Shown: one piece after another, positions 1 through 7,891 of the stretch
Layout of the letters: each line of letters begins with the position of its first letter
Numbering within the stretch: the first letter of the stretch is position 1
Assembly: GCA_947466535.1 (NCBI GenBank)
Contig: CANIEV010000017.1
Location: 1-38,301, forward strand
From: Betaproteobacteria bacterium
GTDB lineage: Bacteria > Pseudomonadota > Gammaproteobacteria > Burkholderiales > SG8-39
Direction of reading: 5' to 3'
DNA: 38,301 bases
The notes under the pieces: generated by a model
Told to the model about the DNA's origin: nothing
Database searches by the model: none
What the model saw: only the letters and a program-made list of their open reading frames with translations
Made by a program: the position numbers and the translations under genes

Positions 1-10
1 AGACACGAAA

Positions 11-35
11 CAAAGCCCGCTCGATGCGGGCTTTG
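11..35. terminator. Rho-independent terminator-like hairpin
   Basis: A perfect 10-bp stem (CAAAGCCCGC / GCGGGCTTTG) closes a 5-base TCGAT loop. A-rich sequence lies on the left, and the stem itself ends in CTTTG on the right. It probably ends transcription of a gene lying left of the window, but the T-tract is short. Confidence 0.65.
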
Positions 36-51
36 CCGGGGTGGGTGGGGT

Positions 52-85
52 AACGGGGAGGGCGGGCTCTCCCGCCCTCCCCGTT
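52..85. repeat. 15-bp perfect GC-rich hairpin
   Basis: AACGGGGAGGGCGGG and its exact reverse complement flank a CTCT loop, giving a very stable 15-bp stem 17 bases downstream of the first hairpin. No clear T-tract follows, so it may be a second transcription barrier or mRNA-end stabiliser. It lies in the 137-base leader before the first gene. Confidence 0.6.
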
Positions 86-137
86 CCGAAGCCTTCCGGT
101 TTTGGTTTTGCTTTTCTTGGCGCCTTGGCGGTGAAAA

Positions 138-2663
138 ATGTTTAATCTCGCGCTGCGCATGCTCGCTCGCGACTGGCGTGCGGGTGAACTCCGGGTGCTG
201 GCGATCGCGCTGGTGGTGGCGGTGGCGAGTGTCACCAGCGTTGGCTTTTTTGCCGACCGGGTGCGACAGGCGCTGATATCGGAAGCGCACCAGTTGCTCG
301 GCGCGGATGTGGTGATGCTCGCCGACCGTCCTTGGAGCGACACGGTCCGCCGCGAGATCACCGCGCGCGGGCTGAAGCTCGGCGAAAACATCGGCTTTGT
401 CAGCATGTCGCGCAGGGGCGAGGAGGCTCAGCTCTCCAGCGTCAAGGCGGTGTCGGACAGCTATCCGCTGCGCGGCAAGCTGCGCATCGCCGATGCGCTC
501 AATTCGCCCGATCGCGAGATGTCGCAGGGACCGCGAAAGGGCGAGGTCTGGCCCGACGAGCGGCTCGCGGGCGCGCTCGGCGTCAAGGTGGGCGATGCGC
601 TGGAACTCGGCGAGTCGAAACTCCGTGTCGGTGCGATCCTCACCCTTGAGCCCGATCGCGGCGCGTCGTTTTTCAATGTCGCGCCGCGACTGATGATGAA
701 CGTGGCGGACGTGCCCGCCACCGGTCTCGTGCAGACGGGAAGCCGGATCACCTATTCATTGCTTGGCGCGGGCGAGGCCGAGGCGGTGCGCGGATTCGAA
801 GCCTGGGCCAAGGGCCGGCTCGGACGCGGCGAATCGATCCAGAGCCTGGAGAACGCACGGCCGGAAATACGCACCACGCTCGACCGCGCGCAGCAGTTCA
901 TCGGCCTCACCGCGATGCTCGCGGTGGTGCTCGCGGCGGTGGCGGTGGCACTCGCCACGCGCCGATACAGCGAACGTCATCTCGATGGCTATGCAGTGAT
1001 GCGCTGCTTCGGCAGTTCGCACCGGACCCTGTTCGCGCTGTTCGGGTGGGAGTTCCTGCTGCTCGGGCTCGCGGCGAGTGCGGCGGGCTGCATCGCGGGT
1101 TTTGCTGCGCAATACGTGATCGGCATGTTCATCGCCGGGCTGCTGACCGTGCCGCTTCCCGCGCCGTCGCTGCTGCCGTTCGTGCAGGGCGTGTCGATTG
1201 GCCTTGCGCTTCTGCTTGGTTTTGCCTTGCCGCCGCTGCTGCAACTCGCGCGCGTGCCGGCCTTGCGCGTGCTGCGCCGCGAAGTGGGCGGCGCGTCGGC
1301 CTTGTCACGCATCCAGGTGCTGTCTGCGTATCTGCTCGGGCTGGTGGTCGTTGGTGCCCTCCTGATCTGGCAGGCGGGCGATACGAAACTGGGCCTGTTC
1401 GTACTCGGCGGATTTCTCGCCGCGATGATCGTGTTTGCGGTAGTCACCCGCGGCGCGCTCGCTGCGCTCGGACGGATATCGGGCGGTGGCAATGCGGCGG
1501 GCGGGGGAAGGAGCGCTGGCGCGCTGGGCTGGCGCTACGGCGTCGCCTGCCTGCGCCGGCGCACGGCATCGACGGTGGTGCAGGTGCTCGCAATCGCGCT
1601 TGGTCTCACCGCGATTCTCATGTTGAGTTTCACCCGCGGCGACCTGCTCGACACCTGGCGCGGCAAGACGCCGGCCGATGCGCCCAACCGTTTCCTCGTC
1701 AACATCCAGCCGGAGCAGCGCAAGCCGCTGCTGGAATTCTTTCGCGAGAATCGCCAGCCCGAACCCGCGATGTACCCGATGGTGCGCGGTCGATTCACCG
1801 CGAAGAACGGGCAGAAGGTTGATGCGGGCGCATTCGAGGAACGCGACCGGCGCATGGTGGAGCGTGAGTTCAATCTCTCCTTCATGAGCGTGGAGCCGTC
1901 GCATAACGCGACTGTGGCCGGTCGCTGGTTCAACGCGGACGATTTCGACAAGGGCGGCCTTTCGGTGGAGGAGGGGGTTGCGAAACGCCTTGGCTGGAAG
2001 CTCGGCGACACGCTCACATGGCAGGTGGCGGGGCGCGATTTCTCCGCGACTATCGTCGGCATACGCAAGCTCGACTGGGATTCGATGCGGGTGAATTTTT
2101 TCGTGATCGCCACGCCGAAGCTTCTCTCTGAAGCTCCGATGAGCCTGATCACCAGCTTCCGACTCGAATCGTCCGAGGCGGGCTTCGGCAGCAAGGTCTC
2201 GCAGCGCTTCCCGAACCTGACGGTGGTGGACATGAGCGCGATCCTGCGCCAGGCGCTTGCGGTGATGGAGCAGGTGATCGGCGCGGTGCAGTTCGTGTTC
2301 CTGTTCGCGATCGGCGCGGGCATCCTCGTTTTGTACGCCGCGCTGCTCGCCACGCAGGGCGAGCGCGCGCTCGAAGCCGCGGTGATGCGCGCGCTTGGCG
2401 CCAGCCGCTCGCAGGTCATGGGCGCGCAACGCGCCGAGTTCGCGTTGATCGGCCTGCTGGCGGGTCTGCTTGCCGCCGCGGGCGCCACCGGCATCGGCTG
2501 GGTGATTGCATTGAAGGTGTTCCAGTTCCCCTACCAGATGAACCCCTGGGTGTGGCTCGCAGGACCTCTGCTCGGGCTGCTCTGCGTTTCGTGGAATGCG
2601 TATTCCGGTGCACGCGCGGCGCTGTCCCGCCCGCCGGTGGTGGCACTGAGAGAGGCAACATGA
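138..2663 (+). CDS. FtsX-like ABC transporter permease (YbbP type)
   Basis: This 841-aa inner-membrane protein has the layout of the YbbP/MacB-like permease family: an N-terminal transmembrane anchor (about 20-40), a periplasmic domain, a first FtsX block (about 255-375), two further helices (about 395-440), a second soluble domain (about 500-690) and a last FtsX block (about 710-835). The C-terminal block carries the usual RALGASRSQV-type coupling motif. Related proteins work with a YbbA/LolD-type ATPase in lipoprotein, lipid or peptide export. No ATPase gene is in the window, and the hairpins upstream suggest this gene starts its own transcript. The ATG start gives a normal hydrophobic N-terminus. 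The family is clear and the substrate unknown. Confidence 0.88.
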   Translation: MFNLALRMLARDWRAGELRVLAIALVVAVASVTSVGFFADRVRQALISEAHQLLGADVVMLADRPWSDTVRREITARGLKLGENIGFVSMSRRGEEAQLSSVKAVSDSYPLRGKLRIADALNSPDREMSQGPRKGEVWPDERLAGALGVKVGDALELGESKLRVGAILTLEPDRGASFFNVAPRLMMNVADVPATGLVQTGSRITYSLLGAGEAEAVRGFEAWAKGRLGRGESIQSLENARPEIRTTLDRAQQFIGLTAMLAVVLAAVAVALATRRYSERHLDGYAVMRCFGSSHRTLFALFGWEFLLLGLAASAAGCIAGFAAQYVIGMFIAGLLTVPLPAPSLLPFVQGVSIGLALLLGFALPPLLQLARVPALRVLRREVGGASALSRIQVLSAYLLGLVVVGALLIWQAGDTKLGLFVLGGFLAAMIVFAVVTRGALAALGRISGGGNAAGGGRSAGALGWRYGVACLRRRTASTVVQVLAIALGLTAILMLSFTRGDLLDTWRGKTPADAPNRFLVNIQPEQRKPLLEFFRENRQPEPAMYPMVRGRFTAKNGQKVDAGAFEERDRRMVEREFNLSFMSVEPSHNATVAGRWFNADDFDKGGLSVEEGVAKRLGWKLGDTLTWQVAGRDFSATIVGIRKLDWDSMRVNFFVIATPKLLSEAPMSLITSFRLESSEAGFGSKVSQRFPNLTVVDMSAILRQALAVMEQVIGAVQFVFLFAIGAGILVLYAALLATQGERALEAAVMRALGASRSQVMGAQRAEFALIGLLAGLLAAAGATGIGWVIALKVFQFPYQMNPWVWLAGPLLGLLCVSWNAYSGARAALSRPPVVALREAT

Positions 2664-2673
2664 AGGAGGCGAC

Positions 2674-3078
2674 ATGACTGCGAATCATCCAACGCCCGAG
2701 ACCACGCCCTACGAACTGCTCGGCGGCGATGCAGCGCTGAGGGTGCTTGTGGAACGGTTCTATGCACTGATGAACAGCGAACCCGAGTTCGCCGGCATTC
2801 GCGCGATGCATCCGGCGAGCCTCGACGGTTCGACCGACAAGCTCTACTGGTTTCTCTCCGGCTGGCTGGGCGGGCCGTCGATGTACGCGGAGCGTGTCGG
2901 TCCGCCGATGCTGCGCGCGCGCCACCTGCCGTTTCCGATCGGAACCAGCGAGCGCGACCAGTGGTTGGCCTGCATGGATCGCGCGATGAAGGACTGCGGC
3001 CTCGAATTCGGGCTGCGCAATGCGTTGCACAATTCGTTTTTCAAGACCGCCGACTGGATGCGAAATAAACAGGGCTGA
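2674..3078 (+). CDS. group II truncated haemoglobin
   Basis: This 134-aa cytosolic 2-over-2 globin matches the family length. It begins with the typical YELLGGDAALRVLVERFY block, has a CD-region Y-W-F cluster (KLYWFLSGWLGG), the proximal-His region ARHLPFPIG, and the DQWLACMDRAM helix with the conserved Trp at G8, which is diagnostic of group II (TrHbO/YjbI). Such proteins bind O2 or NO and are linked to redox or nitrosative stress. It starts 10 bases after the permease stop, with AAGGAGG just upstream of the ATG, so the two are probably co-transcribed. Confidence 0.93.
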   Translation: MTANHPTPETTPYELLGGDAALRVLVERFYALMNSEPEFAGIRAMHPASLDGSTDKLYWFLSGWLGGPSMYAERVGPPMLRARHLPFPIGTSERDQWLACMDRAMKDCGLEFGLRNALHNSFFKTADWMRNKQG

Positions 3079-3123
3079 AAAGCGGGCAGGGCGGAAGGCA
3101 ATGACATTCGGGGAAACGGGTAC

Positions 3124-4125
3124 ATGAAGCGGATCGCAGTGTGGGGAATCGGATCGATAGGCGCGAGCCTTGCGGCACGGATCGAACAGGCGGGCCTTGC
3201 GCCCACGCTGATCGCGCGGCCCGCGGCCGCGGCGCTGATCAACGAAAAGGGCCTCGAGAACCGCACTGCCGGAAAGTCCGTGATCGTCCGGCCGCGCTGC
3301 GTGAGCGACACCCGCGAAGCCGGACCGCAGGATCTGGTGCTGATCACGGTGAAGGCGCATTCCGGGCCGGCGCTGATGCCGCAACTTGCGCCCCTGCTCG
3401 ATGCCAACACCACGGTGGTGTCGCTGGTGAATGGGCTTCCCTGGTGGTACTTCGGTCCGGGGGAGAAGAGTGGAGCGGCGCAAGGCGCCTCGGGCGGCGC
3501 GGCGCACGGCCCGTTTGAAGCGGTGGACCCGGGCGGTGCGCAATGGAATGCGATCGGGCCCGCCCGCACGCTCGGGGCGGTGGTCAAGCACGTTGCGCAC
3601 ATGAATGCGCCGAATATCGTCGCCGAAGGCGGCAAGGGACTTTTCATCTTTGGTGAACTCGACGGGCGGATCAGCCCGCGGCTGGAAGCGGTGTGCGAGA
3701 TCCTGAACAAGGCGGGGTACGCCTCGAAGGCGTCGGCGGACATCCGCAACGATGTGTGGCAGAAGCTGCTTGGCAACATCTCCAGCGGCCCGGTGGCGGC
3801 GCTCACCCGATCAAGCGTGTCGGGCTGTCTCTCGACACCCGGGCTGCGCTCGATCGGCCGGCGCCTGCTGATGGAATCCAAGGCGGTGGCGGAGGCGCTT
3901 GGCGTGGTGCTGGACGTTGATCCGGAGGAGCGGCTCGACGAGGCCGCACGCCTCGGTTCGCACAAACCCTCGATGCTGCAGGACGTGGAGGCCGGCCGGC
4001 GGCTGGAAGTGGAGGCGATGGTGGGCGCGGTCACCGCGCTCGGTCAGCGTACCGGCGTGCCGACGCCGACGGTGGATGACATCCTTGCGATGACGCGCAT
4101 GCTGGATCAGAGTCTTTCGACATAG
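3124..4125 (+). CDS. panE: 2-dehydropantoate 2-reductase (ketopantoate reductase family)
   Basis: This 333-aa protein starts with a Rossmann NADP-binding motif, WGIGSIGASLAARIEQAG. Later come the substrate-domain signatures DVWQKLLGNISSGPVAALTR (catalytic Lys and Asn region, about 218-237) and HKPSMLQDVEAGRRLEVEAM with the family's conserved S-M-x-x-D block (about 280-299). The family reduces 2-dehydropantoate to pantoate for CoA synthesis. Bacteria often carry paralogues with other substrates, so the gene name is by family only. It lies 45 bases after the globin gene and 15 bases before rmuC. Confidence 0.88.
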   Translation: MKRIAVWGIGSIGASLAARIEQAGLAPTLIARPAAAALINEKGLENRTAGKSVIVRPRCVSDTREAGPQDLVLITVKAHSGPALMPQLAPLLDANTTVVSLVNGLPWWYFGPGEKSGAAQGASGGAAHGPFEAVDPGGAQWNAIGPARTLGAVVKHVAHMNAPNIVAEGGKGLFIFGELDGRISPRLEAVCEILNKAGYASKASADIRNDVWQKLLGNISSGPVAALTRSSVSGCLSTPGLRSIGRRLLMESKAVAEALGVVLDVDPEERLDEAARLGSHKPSMLQDVEAGRRLEVEAMVGAVTALGQRTGVPTPTVDDILAMTRMLDQSLST

Positions 4126-4140
4126 AGGAACGCCCGCGCC

Positions 4141-5454
4141 ATGCCTTCGGATGTGATCCTCACTGCCATTCTGGTGATCGTTGCCGGCCTTGCCGCCTCA
4201 GGCGCCACCGCCTTTATGATGCGTTCGCGCCCGCAGCCGAAGGACACCTCCGTGCTCGAGTCGATCGAGAGGCTGGGGCGCGAGCTTCGCTCCGAGATGG
4301 CGGCAGTGCGAAAAGAGCTGGCGGATGCCGGGCGCGAGCAGCGCACTGAACTCTCAGGCGGGCTTAACCAGTTCAGCCAGACCCTGCTCGCGCAGATGAG
4401 TTCGATCGCGCAGGTGCAGAACAACCAGATCGACGGATTCGCGGCGCAACTCGCGAAACTTGCGGAAGCCAACGAAACCCGGCTCACCGAGATCCGCAAC
4501 ACGCTCGAGAACAAGCTGCGCGAACTGCAGGGCGAGAACGCGGCCAAGCTGGAGGAGATGCGCAAAACGGTGGACGAACGCCTGCACGCGACGCTGGAGA
4601 AACGCCTCGGCGAATCCTTCAAGCAGGTGTCCGAGCGTCTGGAGGCGGTGCACCGGGGACTGGGCGAGATGCAGACGCTCGCCGCCGGCGTGGGTGACCT
4701 GAAACGCGTGCTGACCAATGTTAAGACGCGTGGCACCTGGGGCGAGGTGCAACTCGAAGCGCTGCTCGAGCAGATGCTGGTGCGCGAGCAGTACGAGAAA
4801 AACGTTGCCACCAAACCGGGTTCTAACGACCGCGTGGAATTCGCGATCCGCTTCCCCGGCAAGGGCAACGGCTCGCCGGTGTGGCTGCCGATCGACTCGA
4901 AGTTCCCGAGCGAGGATTATGACCGCCTGCTCGCGGCGCAGGACCGCGCGGATCTTGCCGGCATCGAGGAGTCCTCCAAGGCGCTGGAGACCCGCATCAA
5001 GCTGGAGGCGAAGACCATTCGCGACAAATACCTCGAGCCGCCCGCCACCACCGACTTCGGGATACTGTTCCTGCCCACCGAAGGCCTGTACGCGGAAGTG
5101 CTGCGCCGGCCGGGCCTCGCCGACACCCTGCAGCGCGAGTACCGGGTGGTGATCGCGGGCCCGACCACGCTGACCGCCATCCTCAACAGCCTGCAGATGG
5201 GATTCCGCACGCTTGCGATCGAGCAGCGCTCGGGCGAAGTCCAGCAGTTGCTCGGCGCGGTGAAGACCGAGTTCGGCAAGTTCGGCGATGTGCTCGCCAA
5301 GACCAAGCAGCAATTGGAGACGGTGGCCAATTCGATCGGCGCGGCCGAGACGCGCACCCGCCAGATCGAACGCAAGTTGAAGGGCGTGGAGGCGATGCCG
5401 GCACCCGACGCGCAGCGCCTGCTCGGGGCCACCGATGACCAGGACGCGCAGTGA
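4141..5454 (+). CDS. rmuC: DNA recombination protein RmuC homologue
   Basis: This 437-aa protein has one N-terminal transmembrane helix (about 5-26), a long Glu/Arg/Leu-rich coiled coil (about 35-185), then the conserved RmuC nuclease-like domain (about 190-400) with the signature blocks TRGTWGEVQLEALLEQML and WLPIDSKFPSEDYDRLL. The family limits recombination between inverted repeats and restrains structural DNA rearrangement. Length fits the family. The stop codon overlaps the next gene by GTGA. Confidence 0.94.
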   Translation: MPSDVILTAILVIVAGLAASGATAFMMRSRPQPKDTSVLESIERLGRELRSEMAAVRKELADAGREQRTELSGGLNQFSQTLLAQMSSIAQVQNNQIDGFAAQLAKLAEANETRLTEIRNTLENKLRELQGENAAKLEEMRKTVDERLHATLEKRLGESFKQVSERLEAVHRGLGEMQTLAAGVGDLKRVLTNVKTRGTWGEVQLEALLEQMLVREQYEKNVATKPGSNDRVEFAIRFPGKGNGSPVWLPIDSKFPSEDYDRLLAAQDRADLAGIEESSKALETRIKLEAKTIRDKYLEPPATTDFGILFLPTEGLYAEVLRRPGLADTLQREYRVVIAGPTTLTAILNSLQMGFRTLAIEQRSGEVQQLLGAVKTEFGKFGDVLAKTKQQLETVANSIGAAETRTRQIERKLKGVEAMPAPDAQRLLGATDDQDAQ

Positions 5455-6020
5455 CGATCCAACCGCTGGATGACCTGCTGGACGAGACGCTCAAGCTGAT
5501 CGTCTGCCTGAAAAAACGCGACCCCAATCCGAATCTTCCGAAAAAGCTCACGCCGCTGTTTGCGAAACTCGCGGGCCCTCTGAGTTCGATCGACGCGGCC
5601 GAGACCGAGGACCTGATCTGGAACCTCTGGCATACGCACAAGTCCACCGAAGCGGAAGACGCGCTGGATGAGGCCTCGCGCATGCTCGCCTCGCGGGACT
5701 ACCCGCAGGCCGAAACGCGGTTGTCGATGCTGGTGAACACCTGGCCGGGATTCGCCGAAGGCTGGAACAAGCGCGCGACGCTCAATTTCCTTCGCAGCCG
5801 CGACAAGGCGAGCGTGCGCGACATCCAGCAGGTGCTCGCGCTCGAACCGCGGCATTTCGGCGCGCTCTCGGGCTTCGGCCAGATCTGCCTGCGCCACGGC
5901 CGGCCGGCGCATGCGCTCTCCGCCTTCGAAGCCGCGCTCGCGGTGCATCCGCATCTCGCCTCGGTGAAGGCGGCGGTGGATGCGGTGAGTGCGGAGCTGC
6001 GGGCGAAGCGGCTGCAGTAG
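5451..6020 (+). CDS. tetratricopeptide-repeat protein
   Basis: This 189-aa soluble protein starts at a GTG overlapping the rmuC stop by 4 bases (GTGA), so the two are translationally coupled. The core (about 60-180) has TPR-like helical pairs with the signature WPGFAEGWNKRATLNFL followed by ALEPRHFGALSGFGQI. This is the pattern of a conserved but uncharacterised proteobacterial TPR family. No signal peptide is visible. Function is unknown; a scaffold role is likely from the fold only. Confidence 0.85.
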   Translation: MTIQPLDDLLDETLKLIVCLKKRDPNPNLPKKLTPLFAKLAGPLSSIDAAETEDLIWNLWHTHKSTEAEDALDEASRMLASRDYPQAETRLSMLVNTWPGFAEGWNKRATLNFLRSRDKASVRDIQQVLALEPRHFGALSGFGQICLRHGRPAHALSAFEAALAVHPHLASVKAAVDAVSAELRAKRLQ

Positions 6021-6032
6021 GGGGGGGCGTTT

Positions 6033-6054
6033 TTAAGGCGGTCGCTCACCTTAA
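6033..6054. repeat. inverted repeat in convergent intergenic region
   Basis: TTAAGG, a 10-base spacer and CCTTAA form a perfect 6-bp inverted repeat just after the TPR gene and a run of eight G. It lies between two convergent genes and may act as a weak terminator, but there is no T-tract. A perfect 12-base palindrome TCCGATATCGGA lies further right (6107-6118). Otherwise the gap 6021-6185 holds nothing recognisable. Confidence 0.3.
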
Positions 6055-6185
6055 TACTTCAACTTCCATTTCAAAACGCCAGAGTCTGCGCTTGAAAGCA
6101 GGTGGTTCCGATATCGGATCCGGTATAAATTCCCGCGCAGGCGTTTCACTCCGGCAGGCGGCCGTATTCGCGCGGGGTCTGTCGT

Positions 6186-6527
6186 TCAGCCAATTATTTG
6201 CGTTATGGCTTGGCGCAATGTGCGCTGATCGGCAGCGGAGAGCGTGCCCAGAGTTCGAATAACGAGGCTCTGTTCGATCGTGGCGAACACGGGTTTGACG
6301 ACCGAGGACTTGACGAGCCCTGCAGTCTGCCAGTCGGCGAGCAGTGTTTCGCCAAAGCTCGTAGGCATTCTCACCTGGCTGGTGATTGCCATGATGACCA
6401 GATCGCGTCGGCTTGCGTTGTAAGTCCTGCCTGAAACGATGACGGCGGGGCGCTTCTTTGCAACGGACTGATCGGTGAAGGGGAAGGTGACCAGCACCAC
6501 CTCGCCAAAGGCATGAGACACGGTCAC
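6186..6527 (-). CDS. type II toxin, MazF/PemK family endoribonuclease
   Basis: The 113-aa protein starts at a GTG whose bases overlap the antitoxin stop (GTGA), which is preferred over the longer ORF start at 6563. It shows the MazF/PemK beta-barrel pattern: GEVVLVTFPFTDQSVAKKRPAVIVS at the N-terminus (the FPFTD..xxKxRPAvVvs signature), then DLVIMAITSQ, and a C-terminal helix. Members cleave mRNA and are neutralised by the upstream antitoxin. Antitoxin-first order and 4-base overlap are classic for type II modules. Confidence 0.88.
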   Translation of the reverse strand: MTVSHAFGEVVLVTFPFTDQSVAKKRPAVIVSGRTYNASRRDLVIMAITSQVRMPTSFGETLLADWQTAGLVKSSVVKPVFATIEQSLVIRTLGTLSAADQRTLRQAITQIIG

Positions 6528-6724
6528 ATCCGGTCGTAGGCAGCGTCGTCTTCGTTGTTCCACACCGCCGAGAAGGCGGGTTCGCTCGCGTGCGAGGCGG
6601 TCTGGGTCAGGCGTCGCTCGTCGTCCCGAACGCGCAGGAAATCCACAAAGTCTTCCACTTCCGCCAGGCGCTGGGGGGGCAGTTGTTTGATCTTGTCGAT
6701 CAGGCTTTGTTCAGGGGCGCTCAT
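6524..6724 (-). CDS. antitoxin of MazF/PemK-type module (DUF2281-like)
   Basis: The start chosen is the ATG at 6724, preceded by GGAGACAAGC, giving 66 aa beginning MSAPEQSLIDKIKQLPPQRL. The ORF-track start at 6814 would read through a probable operator and has no Shine-Dalgarno. The N-terminal LIDKIKQLPPQRLAEVEDFV block matches DUF2281-type antitoxins. The C-terminal acidic tail (about 40-66, ending NNEDDAAYDRM) is the likely toxin-binding segment. It ends ATGTGA, overlapping the toxin GTG. Confidence 0.83.
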   Translation of the reverse strand: MSAPEQSLIDKIKQLPPQRLAEVEDFVDFLRVRDDERRLTQTASHASEPAFSAVWNNEDDAAYDRM

Positions 6725-6793
6725 GCTTGTCTCCTTGGTTCCGCCTGACCAATCTGCAGGGGTGGACTCTTTTGGCACGAGTTCCGAAGGGGG

Positions 6794-6814
6794 TTGACTC
6801 AAATTATGACTCAT
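6794..6814 (-). promoter_or_regulatory. candidate TA operator: two 9-bp palindromes around a -10 box
   Basis: TTGACTCAA and ATGACTCAT, each palindromic around its central base, are separated by 3 bases; the TGACTCA core repeats at 12-bp spacing. Read on the minus strand, CATAAT (6803-6808, one mismatch to TATAAT) lies between and within them, about 80 bases before the antitoxin ATG. This arrangement suits autorepression by an antitoxin or toxin-antitoxin complex. Confidence 0.5.
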
Positions 6815-6878
6815 GACGCACCCGGTCGTACGTTTCTACTCGCTGGGCTTGATGTGGCATGAAGACATGGATTGCCCG

Positions 6879-7868
6879 CTACTCCAGTTTTATGCCGGCC
6901 GCTTTCACCACGGTGTTCCAGCGCACCGCTTCCGTCGCGATCACTTCCGCAAAGGCATCTATGCCGCCGCCCACCGCGTCGAAGCCGATCGCGGCGAGCT
7001 GGGCTTTCATTGCGGGCGTGAGCAGGTATTTCGCGGAGTCGGTCTGGATCTTCTGGCGCAGCTCGCGCGGAGTGCCGGCGGGGGCGAGCAGGCCGACCCA
7101 GGGTTCGGCGGTGAATCCGGCCAAGCCGGCCTCGGTCGCGGTGGGCAGGTCGGGTGCACCGGAGAAGCGCGCGCGGCTGGCGATCGCAAGTGCCTTCAGT
7201 TTTCCGGTCTTCACATGGGAAAGGGTGGAGGTGGTGTCGAGGAACATCGCGGTCTCGCCGGTCATGACCGCGGCGATCGCCTGCGGCACTGCCTTGTAGG
7301 GCACGTGCACGAGGTCGGCGCCCGACTGGCGCTTGAACAGCTCGGTCATGATGTTGGTGGTCGAGCCGGGGCCGGTGGAGGCGTAGTTGAGCTTGCCCGG
7401 GCGTTCCTTGGTGTAGCGCAGGAAATCGGCGAGGTTGTTCACCGGCAGTTGCGGCGCGACGTAGATGATCAGAGGTATCCAGGCGAGCAGCGAGATCGGC
7501 ACGAGGTCTTTCGTCGGGTCGATCGCGAGTTTCTCGAACAGCGGCTTGGCCATGACGATCGGGCCGCTTGCCGACATCAGGAGCGTGTGGCCGTCGGCCG
7601 GCGCCTTCGCCACCGCCTCGGTGCCGAGATTGCCCGCCGCGCCGGGACGGTTCTCCACCACCACCTGCTGGCCCCATGTTTCGGTCAGTCCCTGAGCGAG
7701 CAGGCGCGCGACCACATCGGTCGGCCCGCCGGCGCCGTTGGGCACGACCATGCGCACCGGTTTTGTCGGATAAGGCGCGGTGCTCTGCGCGAAAGTGTTG
7801 CTCGCGAGGGCGAGCGTGAAGGCTGCGGCGAGCAGCGGTACGAGGCGGTGGTGCTTGCGATGCTGCAT
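6879..7868 (-). CDS. tripartite tricarboxylate transporter receptor, TctC/Bug family
   Basis: This 329-aa periplasmic solute-binding protein starts at the ATG at 7868, where GGAGTATTC precedes the codon and a signal peptide follows (MQHRKHHRLVPLLAAAFTLA, cleaved near ASNTFAQS). The ORF-track start 22 codons upstream would spoil the signal. Family marks are PTKPVRMVVPNGAGGPTDVVARLLA, VVENRPGAAGNLGTEAVAKA, PGKLNYASTGPGS and LVHVPYKAVPQA. Bug proteins bind carboxylates or amides in the periplasm. No tctA or tctB membrane gene is adjacent. It lies 23 bases after a second receptor gene. Confidence 0.93.
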   Translation of the reverse strand: MQHRKHHRLVPLLAAAFTLALASNTFAQSTAPYPTKPVRMVVPNGAGGPTDVVARLLAQGLTETWGQQVVVENRPGAAGNLGTEAVAKAPADGHTLLMSASGPIVMAKPLFEKLAIDPTKDLVPISLLAWIPLIIYVAPQLPVNNLADFLRYTKERPGKLNYASTGPGSTTNIMTELFKRQSGADLVHVPYKAVPQAIAAVMTGETAMFLDTTSTLSHVKTGKLKALAIASRARFSGAPDLPTATEAGLAGFTAEPWVGLLAPAGTPRELRQKIQTDSAKYLLTPAMKAQLAAIGFDAVGGGIDAFAEVIATEAVRWNTVVKAAGIKLE

Positions 7869-7891
7869 GAATACTCCGTGGTGAACTGCGT

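Noticed and set aside
4354-5313. 319-aa minus-strand ORF inside rmuC
   Set aside because: It is an Arg/His/Leu-rich shadow of rmuC with no domain.
6107-6118. Perfect palindrome TCCGATATCGGA as a mobile-element end or recombination site
   Set aside because: No partner copy, target duplication or integrase gene is seen; likely chance.
6725-6814. Longer antitoxin starting at 6814
   Set aside because: It would translate through the twin palindromes and has no ribosome site, whereas 6724 has GGAGAC.
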